Source: Mactromeris polynyma
Lineage: Eukaryota; Mollusca; Bivalvia; Venerida; Mactridae
Assembly (NCBI GenBank): GCA_032209605.1
Contig: JASFXZ010000001.1
Coordinates: 5,146,001 to 5,210,000 of the forward strand
Direction: 5' to 3'
Length of the DNA: 64,000 nt
Part shown: one piece after another, positions 35,013-47,993 of the stretch
Position numbering within the stretch: the first letter of the stretch is position 1
Layout of the letters: every line of letters begins with the position of its first letter
Translations under genes and position numbers: made by a program
The notes under the pieces: generated by a model
Seen by the model: the letters and a program-made list of their open reading frames with translations, nothing else
Told to the model about the DNA's origin: nothing
Databases searched by the model: none

Positions 35013-35442
35013 TTCTGTACTGCTGTCAAAACCGTTTTAGAAAAACAATAGTTGCGAAAACATGTGACATTAAGTAATTCTCATATAACAAGTCATAGAA
35101 AGTTTTCACAGCAATATGCTTACAAATATCCACGTTTTAACTAATAATTCTTAACTGACAAATAGAAACATGAGTTAACAACACGGGAAATAAATGTTGA
35201 AATAGTTTAAACTTCAGCAGACCATGAGTAGGTCGTTAGAACAAATTCTCAAAATACACCAACGTGTAAAATGCTCCGATTCGATTAAATATCAGCAAAA
35301 TATTTGTTGGTCATAAATCGAGCGCATATTCTCGTGAATAACGTTGCAAACGAGATATCCGCCAATTTTGAAACTCAAAATAAAAGAAGAAAAATGTGAA
35401 ACCGAATATATATTTTATTTAAACATTCCCGATGTACTGAGG
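35013..35442. promoter_or_regulatory. Putative bidirectional promoter between TFB1M and the XKR gene
   Basis: Only 430 bp separate the TFB1M start codon (minus strand) from the XKR start codon (plus strand), so both 5' UTRs and core promoters must lie here unless an unseen upstream exon exists. I see no clear TATA box. The stretch 35,270-35,370 has more CpG than its AT-rich surroundings. Head-to-head placement with a housekeeping gene is a common animal arrangement. Transcription start sites are not visible. Confidence 0.55.
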
Positions 35443-38400
35443 ATGCATCGTTTTACCTTTTATGACTACTTTTTAACTGTCGCTTCGGCGGCGATCTACA
35501 TTGCTGATTTTGCAACGGGTAAATTCTTAAAATTTGTGACAAATTGTAATTTTGTGCATGTGCAATTATTTCCATTATGTACTTTTGATTGTTTATGTGT
35601 AAAAAATCATCTGTTCCAAATTTCAACTTCCAATGTAGGGTTGTCCTGCAGTGATGTAGGTGGTTACAGAACTGACTAGTGTTTTTCAAACTGTAACAGG
35701 ACGACTCGAGCCATGGGGTAACCACCAACCGGGCATACATGGTTTGGCTAGCTGTCCGGTATAAATATTTGCTGAAACTGGAGCAGTAAATACAGTATAA
35801 AATAATTCGCACTATTTGTAGTGACTTGGTAATTAACACAACATTTACTAGTCCTACAAATATAACTCCTAGCATTTGTATTATTCACGTTTTACCTTCA
35901 TTTTGATGATATTTTACGTTTTCTGTCAAATGCAGAGTCATATGGGATATCGTCATTTTCCCATAGCACTTTTTATATAGGGGCCGATCGAAATTTGGTC
36001 GGGACGATTTTATGCATATAAAATCAAATATTTCACCAGTAAAACTTATGACACATTAATAAATAATCAATTATGGTACAGTTGCAACAAAAACTATGAA
36101 TGAAACACTCGTCTTGATAATGCAAATTGAGTTTAAATCCGATGGGTAGTCGAGTAAACAGCTCTATGTAATGGCGGACGGTGACATACAGCGTGTTGTT
36201 TACATTGTGATAATTACCATTTTTTGTGTTTTTCGTTGGTGTTATGCATGCAACTTAGTCAGATTTTGGCAGCATTTGACATATCTATCCGAAAAACATG
36301 TGGTAAAACAATATAACCCAAGTGTTTAAATTTGTGCTGAGACTGACTTTGCTACGCGTTTTTGATGAGATGCTTTTAGACCCCATGCTTGACAATTAAA
36401 GTAAAATATGAAAAATAAAAAAAACAAATATTGAAAAATGAAGGTAAACGTGAAGGATCTAGCATGGTTGTCTAATTGTTTGGACTAAACATTTACCAGA
36501 TAGAATTAGAAAACAGAAACATGCTGTGAAACAAACAATCTGTTTGCGTGTTGTTTTGATTAAATTACACAATATGATGTACAGTACAGATTACAAGTAG
36601 CTTCCAAGTCGGTTTACTATTATGGAATTTTTTGTGACAACCAGATCTTTTATTTAGAATTATATAATAATATTAATAATATAATATACCTAATGTATAT
36701 ATTTATATATTTGTATTTTATTATTTTCAGATGTTGCATTGATAGTATACTTCTTTACACATGGTTATGAGATATGGGGATCACTATCGATGACGTTTGT
36801 GGCTATTGCTGCACTGGTTATGTTAGTGTTCAGTTTTCACTGGCAGGTTACAGAGAGGACCCTGACATGTGGATCTCTGATAGTTCATCTCTGCTTCCTG
36901 GCCCCTTCATACAGGTAAGCATTGTCATTATGCAATTTTGACCTTTTTTCAAACTGGGTGTAGAAGAATATGTTGCTATTCATAATTTCACATAATTTTG
37001 TTTGACATATGCAACTTGCAAGCATTAATTGAGTAATTAAAGACGTGGTCAGTTGTAAATAAGATTCGGCTGGACTGGTCCAAACAGAAAACTAATCAGC
37101 CAGCTAGGAGGTCTAGGGATGAAAAAATTCAAGCTTTGCAAATTTGTGGCCAGTTCTTCTTGGCAAATCGGCATGGTTATATTTAAAAACAACTGTTACA
37201 TGAAATTTATGAGTCAGGAAAAAGGCGATTTTAAGTTTTTGACATTTCTTGAGTTCAATCGGAGGCATAGTAGTAGGAGTGTCACTAATATTTGAACTAG
37301 CAGGAAAATCATCAAAAGTAGCTAGGGGTTCTCCCCTTAATCATAATCACATATCGTACAAGAAAAGTAGTTGGGTGATGATGCATAAGTTACCGGGTAA
37401 CTTTACCGGCTCTTATTGACACCCCTGTAGTAGTCTAGTGCTACAGATGTTGTAGAGTAAAAAAATGTAAAAGTTTGAATTTTAACCACTGTTAATTCTT
37501 TCCCAATAACATGTATGTATACTTGTATTCTTGATTTTCAGGTTTTTACAAATACTGCATCTGGGACGGCTGTCACGTAAGTCAGGGAGCACAGAGGATA
37601 TTACTGCAGTATACAGAGCCATGAATGATATAAGTTTGTTACGGATGTTTTCATCATTTCTGGAATCCGTACCTCTGCTAGTGCTACAGTTGTACATAGT
37701 GCTCTCAAATCTCGACAACTTTAACACTCTGATAGGTTTGTGAATAGAAGTGATTTTCTTATGGTCATATATGCAGGGGTTCCACTAGGTGCTGAATCTC
37801 GAGGATCATTTTGATAATTGACCATTTATAGCCAAAATACCTATAATTTTGGAGAAAAAATTGACCCTTCAGCCCAAATCCTGAGGGTCAAAATGTTGAA
37901 TTTTGGGAACTCCATGGGTCAACTCAAACCCTGAATATGATTTACAATGTACCAACTAATGGTCTTGAAGAGGATTTACTGATTTAAGTTACAATATTAA
38001 GGCCATATAAACAGTATTTGTGGTTCAGGCGTCTGAAGGAAGGTACTCTTTTGTTTCTGCAGTTTATAATCGGTAAACTGATTTTAATTCACTTGAAAGA
38101 ATGAAGTAAACCTGACAGATGATGAACAGTGTCTTTGTATAATGTATAAATATGTAATTTATAATGTGACTATTTGTTGTTTTTTTCAGGATTTTCCACT
38201 GTGTTCTCACTACTATCGTTGACGTGGTCAGTCATTGCCTATACAGACGCCCTTCATCTGGCTGCCAAGAAGTTCTATAAACGCAGTTTTATTTTCATGT
38301 TTACAAATATTATATGGCAAACGGGAATGGTCACAGCTAGAGTGGTATCCATTGTTTTGTTTGCCACAGCACTAGGTGGATATGTTGGAATACCACTGGG

Positions 38401-41400
38401 TAAGTAAATTTATGTAATACCTGTAATTTAGAGAAAAATTTACCCTTCAGTCGGAATCCTTTGCTTCAAAACGTGGCTGTTTGGAAATTCTTTTTTGTTT
38501 TCATCTGGTTTTACACTGCTTTTCAACAATCTTTCAGTCATACATGATGGCTAGTTAACCTAAACAGTTTTCCTGGAATTAATTATCAGCCAATACAAAC
38601 TTGCTCTTACTAAAGCAACTGACAACTTGTGATGGACATAACTAAATTTTCACAGAAGAACGTAACCTTCCCAACCTGGGAATCGTACCGTGGTCTGTCA
38701 GGTGACACTCTACGGCCTATCTTAACCGTGGTATGTCAGGTGACACTCTACGGCCTATCTTAACCGTGGTCTGTCAGGTGACACTCTACGGCCTATCTTT
38801 ACCATGGTCTGTCAGGTGACACTCTACGGCCTATCTTAATAAGTTATAGCTGTAATCAATGTTTTATTATGTAATCGAGAAATAATACAAATTTAATATT
38901 GTAATATTGTCTGTTTAACGTGGCTGACTTAGAATGGTTAGTGATCATGTTGTTTTGTCATTTTCTGCTACTTGAATATATTATATTTTTTGTTATTTCT
39001 GTTCACAGCTCTCCATTTTGTTACTATGGTGATTTGGATCACAAAATTTCAACCAAAGTACGAATCAACATTCTGTGAACGTCATCTGTCGACAATATTC
39101 TTGTCTATTGTGCATACTCTTCTCTTCTTGAAACAAAAAGACGGTTCATCTCGATACAGGATGACATTTTTCTACATACTGACGCTGGTGGAGACTGGCG
39201 TGTTCATGATTGTCTGGTACATGTTCAAACCTTACAATGGACCGGTCTGGTTCGATGTTACAGCTTTCTCTGTTGTCTTTGGATCCTTCTTTCTAGGTAA
39301 ATTATAAATCAGCTGTTCCATGACAAAAATACAAAAATTATTATTATTATCTACTTTTCTTTTTATAGCAATTCCAATATTAAGAACAAATTGCAAAAGT
39401 AAGCTACAAAATGATGACTCCAGTGTGTTGAATTATGCAATTTTGTCAGAAATTGGTAAAAAATGGGGGAAATGGTCAACTATTGATATCAACATAACAC
39501 ACTTTAATGGCTCATGTTCAATACATAATTTGGGATACAATTTTTGTTTCAGTAGCTGTGTTTAAATGGAAAAAAGAGTTTCTGTTTTGGCTATTTCTGA
39601 GTATATTTTAACCCATTTTTCCCAGAATGACTTAACATGAAATTTTAGTTTCATACCAAACTTTTCAATGATGTATGATTACCTGTATTGTTATTGCAGT
39701 TAGAGCTGTCAGTGATTTGGCAAAATGCATATCAACAATATCGGATGAGAAATATCGATAATACATTGATATGTCAAGTATCGTTCATTTAAATGTTTGA
39801 AGTTCTTGATTTCTTCATATATTCTCACTTTTAGTTATGTGTATTACTTTGACCACCTTTTTCCCTCACTATTATGAAGTATGATGATAAACTATCAATG
39901 ATACATCAATATCGTTTCTTTTGATGACAGCTTTATTCTCAATGCTTGAATATGTTTTATTTCAGGTGCACTATCTATGTTAATGTATTATGGTTGCTGC
40001 CATTCTAGTGGCCCAGCTCCGATACCAAAACAGAAAGCTGGCTTCCTGATGCCGGGAAACATCCAGTACCAAGGGTACCAGCGCCATGAGAAACCGGACG
40101 TAGAGTCACAAAAACCATTGAACGATAATCAGGTATAAAACTTATGGTCATTTGAATATTAGTAATTATATTGGTCATTACATAGAATGCAATAATGAAT
40201 TATAAAAAAATCATCTATACAGGCATGAGAATTTTCAGCTGAATTTGAAATTTTGCATTCTCATGTCTGTCTATATTTCATGGAGAAAATCTTCACCTTG
40301 TCGTCTGATTTCCACTGATGCAAACCATTGGGTGAGATATATTCACAAATTGTAATTTTATTCCATGGTGTTCGGTTATCCTCTGAAAAGTAAATTGGAG
40401 ACTATGTGTAGGGTCACATGTGTTGTCATGTTAGGTCATGTCCAGTCCTGGCTCTCCTAAACCACTCTGAGGATTTCAATGATTGTTCACACAAATTTAG
40501 CGGACTAAGACTTATGTGATACCAATTATAACTAAGCTGTGGTTTATGTTTTAGGGTAAAACATCAGAAAAGAGGAATCCTACAGTCTTCAATGTGTCGT
40601 CTACATCGGCTCGTATCAATCTATGGTTGAGTGCGTCCCTAGATCTGAGCAAGGAGGGACTGGTGGGTAACCCTGACAGTCACTTAGATCCGTCCATACA
40701 ACAACGACGTCACCAGTATGATGCTTACAATGGAAGTATGAAATCTGGCTTTAGTCCACAAAGCATGGCTAATGTCGGGACTCCACAAGATATGATTATA
40801 TCACCCAATGGGTCGTCTGGCAGTAACAGTGCTGTTAAACCACTTTTAGGTAATTTATGTATATACTTACTAGGCTACTTGTTATGTTATTTATGTTACA
40901 AAAACACCACATCAGATACAGTACAACCTATCCAGGGTTTTCCCTAGCATGTGGGTCCTGGGACTTACCACGTTTTCAAATTTCTGAGTCCCTGATAAAT
41001 GAGTGTCCCCCAAGAGTTTTTGGCTGTTATCTTTTTTCATCAGCCATTGTGATAATGTATTTCCGAAACGCATGCAAAGTGCAAGAACTGAGGCAATATT
41101 GGGAGAAAGTAAATACACAATGGCGTTTAAATAACAAAATGGGCTGATTTGCCAAAATTGGACATTTGCGGATCCCTCACACCTGTTCATAAATGCAGGT
41201 CCTCAGCATGAAAATTGCATCAGAGATGCAGAAAATACGCTTCCTGAAAATCCCTGCTTTTCCAAAGCAAAGAAACACCATTTTCAAGCTTTGGCTGTTG
41301 TTGAGAGGTTGTGGTTGTAGAGAGGTTTCGCTGATACATGTAGTACATTCCTGCTGTAAGAAAACTTGATGATGTTGTTCAAGAGAAGGTCATTTAGTAG

Positions 41401-44400
41401 AATATGGATTAAAGTTGATGATAGATTTTTAAATGGATGTAATCAACATTTTCTATTGAAGTTTTTCCTCACGAAAAATATTACTGTACAGAAAGTTGAT
41501 GTAACATGAAAACTTTGATATTTTGTAGGTCGATCGCATCAGACATCGTATCTTGACAGAGCTAGTTACATAGAGACCTCCAATTGTGAGATCAGCAAAA
41601 CGGGAGATAGACTGGACTTCAGCCATGCAAGCAAACTGACAGATAGAGAACATTCGATACCAGATTATAATATTGTTGAAATGTTCTCCAGGTGTAAGCT
41701 GGATCCGTCGTTCGTGTCCAATGGATCTATGAGTGAAATTCTCTTCGATCAGACACTGAAACGGAATTCCATCGAAAGTAACAGAGGAAAGATATCCCTA
41801 TCTCCTGAACAATTTCCTGGTTTGTCTGGAATGGAACAAAATAATTCACTGACCGCTATCGAAGGCCAGAACTGGAATCAGTCCAGAGTTTCCAACAATT
41901 CTTCAAAGTCATTGATTATTTCGACCGGAACAACTCCGGAAAGAGACGTTAATCTTAGTGCCCGCCCTATGAAATTCTCGCCATTAGATCCAAGTAAACT
42001 ATGGGAAGAATCAGAGCAAAGACTCGATGCCGCAGCATTACATAATAGTTATTTATATAATAATGAATTGGCTCTAAACAGAACAGGGGAGAGAACTGCA
42101 GTTTTGACTGTTACACCAGACTCGTCAAGGGGAATAACTCATCTCTCATTATCCTACTCTGATTTAAACAGTGACCAAAAATCTAACTTGGACAACAGTG
42201 TATTTAAACATGAAGTCAATAAGTCTGTGGAATCCATAAGCAATAGTATTAATAGTCGCAGCCAGTCTAACATTCTCTCCTTCTCTGACGTGTCGCTCCA
42301 ACTCCCCGACGATTCAAATGATAGCAACAGAAATCGTTCCAACAACCAACCTGATATTGTTCAAAGTGTGTCATGGGAAAATCATGGTGGCAATAAATTA
42401 GATCACACTTCTAGAAAAAATAAGAAAAGTAGCAGCGGTTCTCTCGATAGAAGCGATAAAACTAGGTCAGTGGAGAGTTTCAACAGTAGGGAATGTTCGT
42501 CGTCAGACATGCAGCCGTCTTACTTATCAGACAGAGGGTTGGCTTCGTCAGATCATGCTCTGTCATCGTCTGCTTCCACTAATGATGTGTATGGTCATCG
42601 GTCATTGACTTCCAGTGGTTTCCAGAGTGAAGAGTCGAACTTGAGCGTAACGAGTCCAAAGTTTAAACAGTATACTAAACAACTGCAATACAAACCTCTT
42701 GTTGAAAATGAGATTTCGTCAATTTCGTTACCTGTTTCTACTAGTCTCGTTACTAACAAACGAGTGAGCTTGGATCAAGAGGTGTATGCAGATTCAACAA
42801 CTTTCAAGAATTCCACACCAATCATAGAAGGAATTGCTCGTCCAGCAACTGATGACATCACTCCAATCACGGCGGTAGACGGTAAGAAAACTTCAGCCGA
42901 TATGCTTCCTTCCTCTTTATTCCGTACCGCCATTTCAAATAATACCGATTCTTACATCCTGCCGCCGATGGGTTGGTCTCGTCGGTCATCATCGGACGGT
43001 TCATCGAGGTCCGGAAGACGGTTTTTCAAAGATTTGTCCGACTCTGATGGTCCGGACGTGAAATCAACTGAAGATGTAAGAGGTTCGGCATCAAGTTTGT
43101 CCCAGCATAATGGCTCGAACTCGTACCTTGAGAGGTCCAGCTTGTCTGTACTACTGTCTGACATGTCGAGTTTTAAAAATTGTGGAACTAGAACTTCGGA
43201 GGAAACATTATCGTCGGGGTCTGCAGTGTCTTTGAAAAGATCCATGCACTCACAAATATCAGATGGTGAGGTGAACAGGGCAACAAGTTTACAATACATT
43301 CCTCAAGATAAGCTGAGTTCTGGTTTGACGAGGGATGACATTTCTGCAAGCTTACCTCATTTAGCTAACAAAAGACAGAGTCTAGATAAATCCTTGAGCA
43401 GTATACATGAGTATGAAAATATTGAGAACTACTCAGCTCAGAATAGCAGCGGGTCTAGCCCTTCTAGTTTTAATTTATCTGTTGGAAAAATTGTGTCAGA
43501 TTACTTGTGTAGCAGCGAGCCTGAAAAACACAGAATGCAAGAACTGTTTGATGAATATTCTAGTCTGAAAAGGTCGTCGGAGAAGTGCCAAGTGTCTGAA
43601 TATATGAATATAAATGAATTGGACAACGTGAACCAAAATATGAATGCTAGAGCTTGTCAGGAGGAGAGCACCTTTAAACGTGGTGATAAATGGAGGTCTA
43701 GTTTAGATAAACAAATCACAAACAATCTGGTAAATGATATTGAAAAGCTAGCACCAAGAAAGTTGTACCAGCTTCAAGCAAAGAGTGCTGTTCCAAAGAA
43801 GCTTTCTCCAGTGAAAATTTCCGAATATTCTGATTCTCCGTATAAGTTCCGAAAATCCAAGGACATTCCACCCAGCGCTGATTACGTAAATATCGAACAA
43901 TTTGATCAGTCTGACTTAACAGAGTCGCCATATAAAGTTAGACGGAATATTGGATTGCGGGAAAACGTAGGTGATGGCGTTATGAAAGGAAGCGTGGACA
44001 GTATTAACACGGAACTTGGAAGCGTTAGTCTTACGAATCCAAGGGAGTATGAGAATATTGATCAGCTTAGTGCTGAGATTATAGGAAATTGTCCTATAGC
44101 TACACCTGAAAGTTTGTCAGATGATATGTTACTTAATGATCACCATGGCAACCAGACATACAGTATCATAGACAAAATTCGCGGTGAATTTAACCAGGAA
44201 TCTCCATGTGACAGCTTGCAGTCTAATTCTGTTGAATTGTCAAGAACGAAGTCGCCCATCAACACATCAGGTGTAAATAGTGCTTTTAAGCCGGTGAAAT
44301 CTAGAAGTAGTACTGACAGCCGGTCTTCATGTAGTGAAAACTCTAGAACTAGCAGTAGCAGTGACTCCACACTGGACAGTGGTGTGTTTAAGAGCAGTAG

Positions 44401-45073
44401 ATCTGTCAGTATTTCATCTAGAAATAAATCTGGAGAGGATCAGTACATGGACATGCAGGAGAAGTCGGGCCGATTATCCGATAGTTTGCAATATTCGTAT
44501 GATACAGAAAATGTTTCCTCATTTCAGTGGGTACAGAATACTGGAATATCTTTGATGACAGGACTGTCTGATTCCGTGGATCAGGCATCTAGAAACTATC
44601 TGAGACTTAATATAACCCCACCCAGTTGTTTAAATGTGTTGAACAATGACACGGCCAGTCAGTGCTCGAAGCATTCCTACACGGACTCCATTCCATGGGA
44701 GGAGTCAGTGGACAAGTCAACTAACTCTAGTATAAGTGGCTTGAAACAACGTACAAGACAACCATTGAAGAGTCTGGAAAATACGCCCGTGTTCTCGCCC
44801 ATATATGGAAATGACAATGTTCATGGTTTGGAACTATCCACGAGAACACGTTTCATGAGCACGCCAAAGTTGTCCAACGGTAAAGAGTTAAGTACTTCAA
44901 AAAATTCTGAGGATTCTTTCGGTGGCTTGAAAACTCCGCGCCGAGTGTCCGCTGGTGTGTCTGCGAGAGCTAGCGGAGACAATACGAGTACATGGAGTTC
45001 ACAGTGCGATTCCGACGTGTCGGATCATATGGGACATAGCACTTTTGCTTTGTCTAAAACAACCTATATCTGA
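35443..45073 (+). CDS. XK-related (XKR) multi-pass membrane protein with a giant Ser-rich cytoplasmic tail, 8 exons
   Basis: XKR proteins are multi-pass membrane proteins; several vertebrate members are apoptosis-activated phospholipid scramblases. Exons: 35443-35518, 36731-36914, 37542-37735, 38190-38399, 39009-39296, 39966-40132, 40555-40849, 41529-45073. All are GT-AG; phases 1, 2, 1, 1, 1, 0, 1; 4,959 nt, 1,652 aa. The ATG at 35443 (A at -3) opens directly on YDYFLTVASAAIYIADFATD, the family's first membrane segment. Family marks are ADFATD (about 20-26), FLESVPLLVLQL (126-137) and SFFLGALSMLMYY near the last membrane segment. About 8-10 hydrophobic segments lie within residues 1-340. Residues 340-1652 are hydrophilic and Ser/Asp/Asn-rich, mostly one 3.5-kb exon. 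The tail repeats K-R-x-S-L-D-like basophilic sites and Tyr motifs (see the tail entry). Vertebrate XKR proteins have roughly 400-650 residues, so the length is odd, but the frame is open and spliced cleanly. I cannot decide which XKR paralogue it is. Confidence 0.93.
37774..37935. mobile_element. MITE family 'D', copy in XKR intron 3
   Basis: GGGGTTCCACTAGGTGCTGA ... TTATAGCCAAAATACCTATA ... AACTCCATGGGTCAACTCAA; opposite orientation to the TFB1M copy. Confidence 0.75.
38690..38840. repeat. 38-bp tandem repeat, four copies, in XKR intron 4
   Basis: The unit is GTGGTCTGTCAGGTGACACT + CTACGGCCTATCTTAACC. The last two copies differ slightly. Confidence 0.92.
41681..45073 (+). other. XKR tail: Ser-rich region with clustered Tyr docking motifs
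   Basis: This is the bulk of the last XKR exon (residues 523-1652). Visible Tyr motifs: YENI (Y1100), YMNI (Y1163), YVNI (Y1257) and YENI (Y1312), all of the Y-x-N type bound by Grb2-like SH2 domains; and YMDM (Y1444), the Y-M-x-M type bound by PI3-kinase p85. ITIM-like sites are LSYSDL (Y681) and LQYKPL (Y859), and YSSL is at Y1148. Basophilic sites recur: KRNSIES, KRVSLDQ, KRQSLDK, WRSSLDK and SRRSSSDG. Two SPYK-F/V-R elements flank the Y1257 site. DGPD (978-981) is a possible but weak caspase-type site. No folded domain is recognised and the region looks disordered. That these sites are phosphorylated is inference from sequence alone. Confidence 0.7.
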
Positions 45074-45954
45074 GATTTTTAGTGTTGTAAATAGTTGTGT
45101 GATTGATTTAATATGTGTATTGGAATGTATATTTATAAAGAACATTTTGAGTGCAATTTGTGTTATGCTTTAAAATTCATTGCTTAAAAATATTTTTTTC
45201 TTGACAACCAACTCCAGTGTAACCTCAATAATATGCCAACCATTGGCTTTGATGGAAATCTGACCTAGTTTTTAGGAGTTCTGATTATCGAGATTATTAT
45301 GTAAAAGACAATATTAATGATGTGGTTTTCATTTTGTGGTGGAATTTAAGTCAGATTTTACTGCTGTAAATTTTTCCAGACTTTGACAGAAATTATTTTT
45401 TTCATTTACCTGATTTAATGAAATTATTTGTTGAAAATTAAAGATTTCATAGTTGAAAATTGGCTGATAATGTAAACATATTAGTTTGGTGGTGGTTTGT
45501 GACAAACAAACTATGACTACTGCCCAACGGTTTCTGCCACTTGTTACCATTTGGAATTACATATTTTTGCAAGAAGATTTGAATTTTGTTGCATTTAGTA
45601 GATGTTAAATGCTAGATAATATTTAGAGATAAACATTTTTTACATAATCACAAACTTTCTTTCAATTGATTAGTTGTTTTTGACAATTTGATGATTTTTC
45701 ACATACTTCAGGGAGCATCTATCGGTTCTTTTGTTCATTTCTTGTTCTTCAACGTTAAAAAAATGTATAACATAGTTAGCCACCCCTTTCAAATATACAC
45801 CAATTATTTCTATTTCTCTTCAAGTAAACCTTTTAATTTGATTTTAAATGGCCAAAATATATTACATCTGTTAGAATTTGGTTTTAAGATTTTGATAAAT
45901 TTATCCACTGTGTTGTTTATTTCTAATTGCCAAATTGTCTCCTTTGTGTCATTT

Positions 45955-46838
45955 GTCATGTAATCCATGCTATAACCTTATACAAGTGTTATAATACACC
46001 TGTTGTCATGTAATCCATGCTATAACCTTATACAAGTGTTATAATACACCTGTTGTCATGTAATCCATGCTATAACCTTATACAAGTGATATAATACACC
46101 TGTTAACAGTTTGTCATGTAATCCATGCTATAACCTTATACAAGTGATATAATACACCTGTTGTCATGTAATCCATGCTATAACCTTATACAAGTGTTAT
46201 AATACACCTGTTAACAGTTTGTCATGTAATCCATGCTATAACCTTATACAAGTGTTATAATACACCTGTTGTCATGTAATCCATGCTATAACCTTATACA
46301 AGTGATATAATACACCTGTTAACAGTTTGTCATGTAATCCATGCTATAACCTTATACAAGTGATATAATACACCTGTTAACAGTTTGTCATGTAATCCAT
46401 GCTATAACCTTATACAAGTGATATAATACACCTGTTAACAGTTTGTCATGTAATCCATGCTATAACCTTATACAAGTGATATAATACACCTGTTAACAGT
46501 TTGTCATGTAATCCATGCTATAACCTTATACAAGTGATATAATACACCTGTTAACAGTTTGTCATGTAATCCATGCTATAACCTTATACAAGTGATATAA
46601 TACACCTGTTAACAGTTTGTCATGTAATCCATGCTATAACCTTATACAAGTGTTATAATACACCTGTTGTCATGTAATCCATGCTATAACCTTATACAAG
46701 TGATATAATACACCTGTTAACAGTTTGTCATGTAATCCATGCTATAACCTTATACAAGTGATATAATACACCTGTTAACAGTCATGTAATCCATGCTATA
46801 ACCTTATACAAGTGATATAATACACCTGTTAACAGTTT
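45955..46838. repeat. 50/58-bp minisatellite with two alternating unit lengths behind the XKR stop
   Basis: The core is GTCATGTAATCCATGCTATA + ACCTTATACAAGTGATATAA + TACACCTGTT. Longer units add AACAGTTT. The GTGTTATAA variant goes mostly with short units and GTGATATAA mostly with long ones, so this is two co-varying subtypes. About 16 copies, probably in the XKR 3' UTR. Confidence 0.93.
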
Positions 46839-47074
46839 CAACACTGTACAATGTAAATATCAGAAGGGTAAGTGAAACAGAGTTACCCACCCTGAATTGT
46901 CAGTAAAGCCGATGTGCTACGCTGAAAGTTTATAGAAAATGCTTTTTTTTAAACTGTCCATATGACATTGTTTCGTATTCGATTTTCTGAAACAATGTAC
47001 TATTGGAAAGTTCAAGATCTAAATTTTCTGAAAATATGCAATTTGATGTAACCACAAAGATTGAATTATAAAAA

Positions 47075-47080
47075 AATAAA
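47075..47080 (+). other. Candidate XKR polyadenylation signal (proximal)
   Basis: AATAAA 2.0 kb behind the XKR stop and just past the 50/58-bp minisatellite. If used, the minisatellite lies in the mature 3' UTR. Confidence 0.3.
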
Positions 47081-47339
47081 GTTTGTTAAACTTGAGCACA
47101 TTTTGGGAATTTTGCATTTACGTTACTTGAAGAGAGAAGCAGTCTGTAATATTTACTTCCAAAATTCTATAAAATTGGAGGGAATGTAGAGACTGTTAAT
47201 TGGTGTATATTAGCTGCATAGTGTAATGTGATATGTATTATGGCAGAGGTGTATATTGTTTGTTATTTACTGTGTTACTGTTTAGAATGTAGTGTGGTAA
47301 TGGTATGTTGCGCACAAAATTTGCACCATTCTAGAATAG

Positions 47340-47485
47340 CCCAGAGTCTTTGGTTATAAACGTGAGTTTGGAGACCAGTCTCACAAATCATGCCTCTGAT
47401 TGGTTGATTCTGGACACCGTCATAAAATTGTCCATTGGGAACACTAGATTTTGACACTGGTCTGAAAACTCAGCCTTATAGTCTT
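47340..47485. mobile_element. Repeat family 'E', copy
   Basis: TTTGGAGACCAGTCTCACAA ... CTCTGATTGGTTGATTCTGG ... TTTGACACTGGTCTGAAAAC; XKR 3' flank. Confidence 0.65.
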
Positions 47486-47929
47486 GGACTCTGTAACACA
47501 GTTTGCCAAATTGTCTGATAGCCTGTCTGACAAAAATTGCCATTTGGTCTGGTAAAATGTCTTTGATCTGGTAATAATGTCATTTGGTCTGATGAAAATG
47601 TGAATTGGTATTGTAAAAATTCATTTGATCTGGTGAAAAATGTAAATTTTGCAACAAACAAGGACAAATTTTTTCTTTTTGGCAAACTGTTTTTTTTTAG
47701 TTTCAGTATTGTCAGGACAAGATCTAATATTGTATATACATGTATTCATAAAACATTTAGAACATTTTTTGCACATTTTATGGTATTTCTGACTTTGATG
47801 CATACATTTGATCTCATCATTCTTTTATTATCACTTTCCCTTCTACCTTTGCAGCTATTATACTTTTCTTGTTCCATTTTATTAGTCTTGGGTTTCTCTT
47901 CCTTGACCCTTCTTGTGTTCTCTCTCTTT

Positions 47930-47993
47930 ATGTATTATTCGAAATAAAATGTTGGACCATGAATTCGAATGAACGAGGTCCAACTGTACTTGA
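47930..47993. mobile_element. MITE family 'B', 3' half
   Basis: TATTCGAAATAAAATGTTGG ... GAACGAGGTCCAACTGTA, only the right half. Confidence 0.65.
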
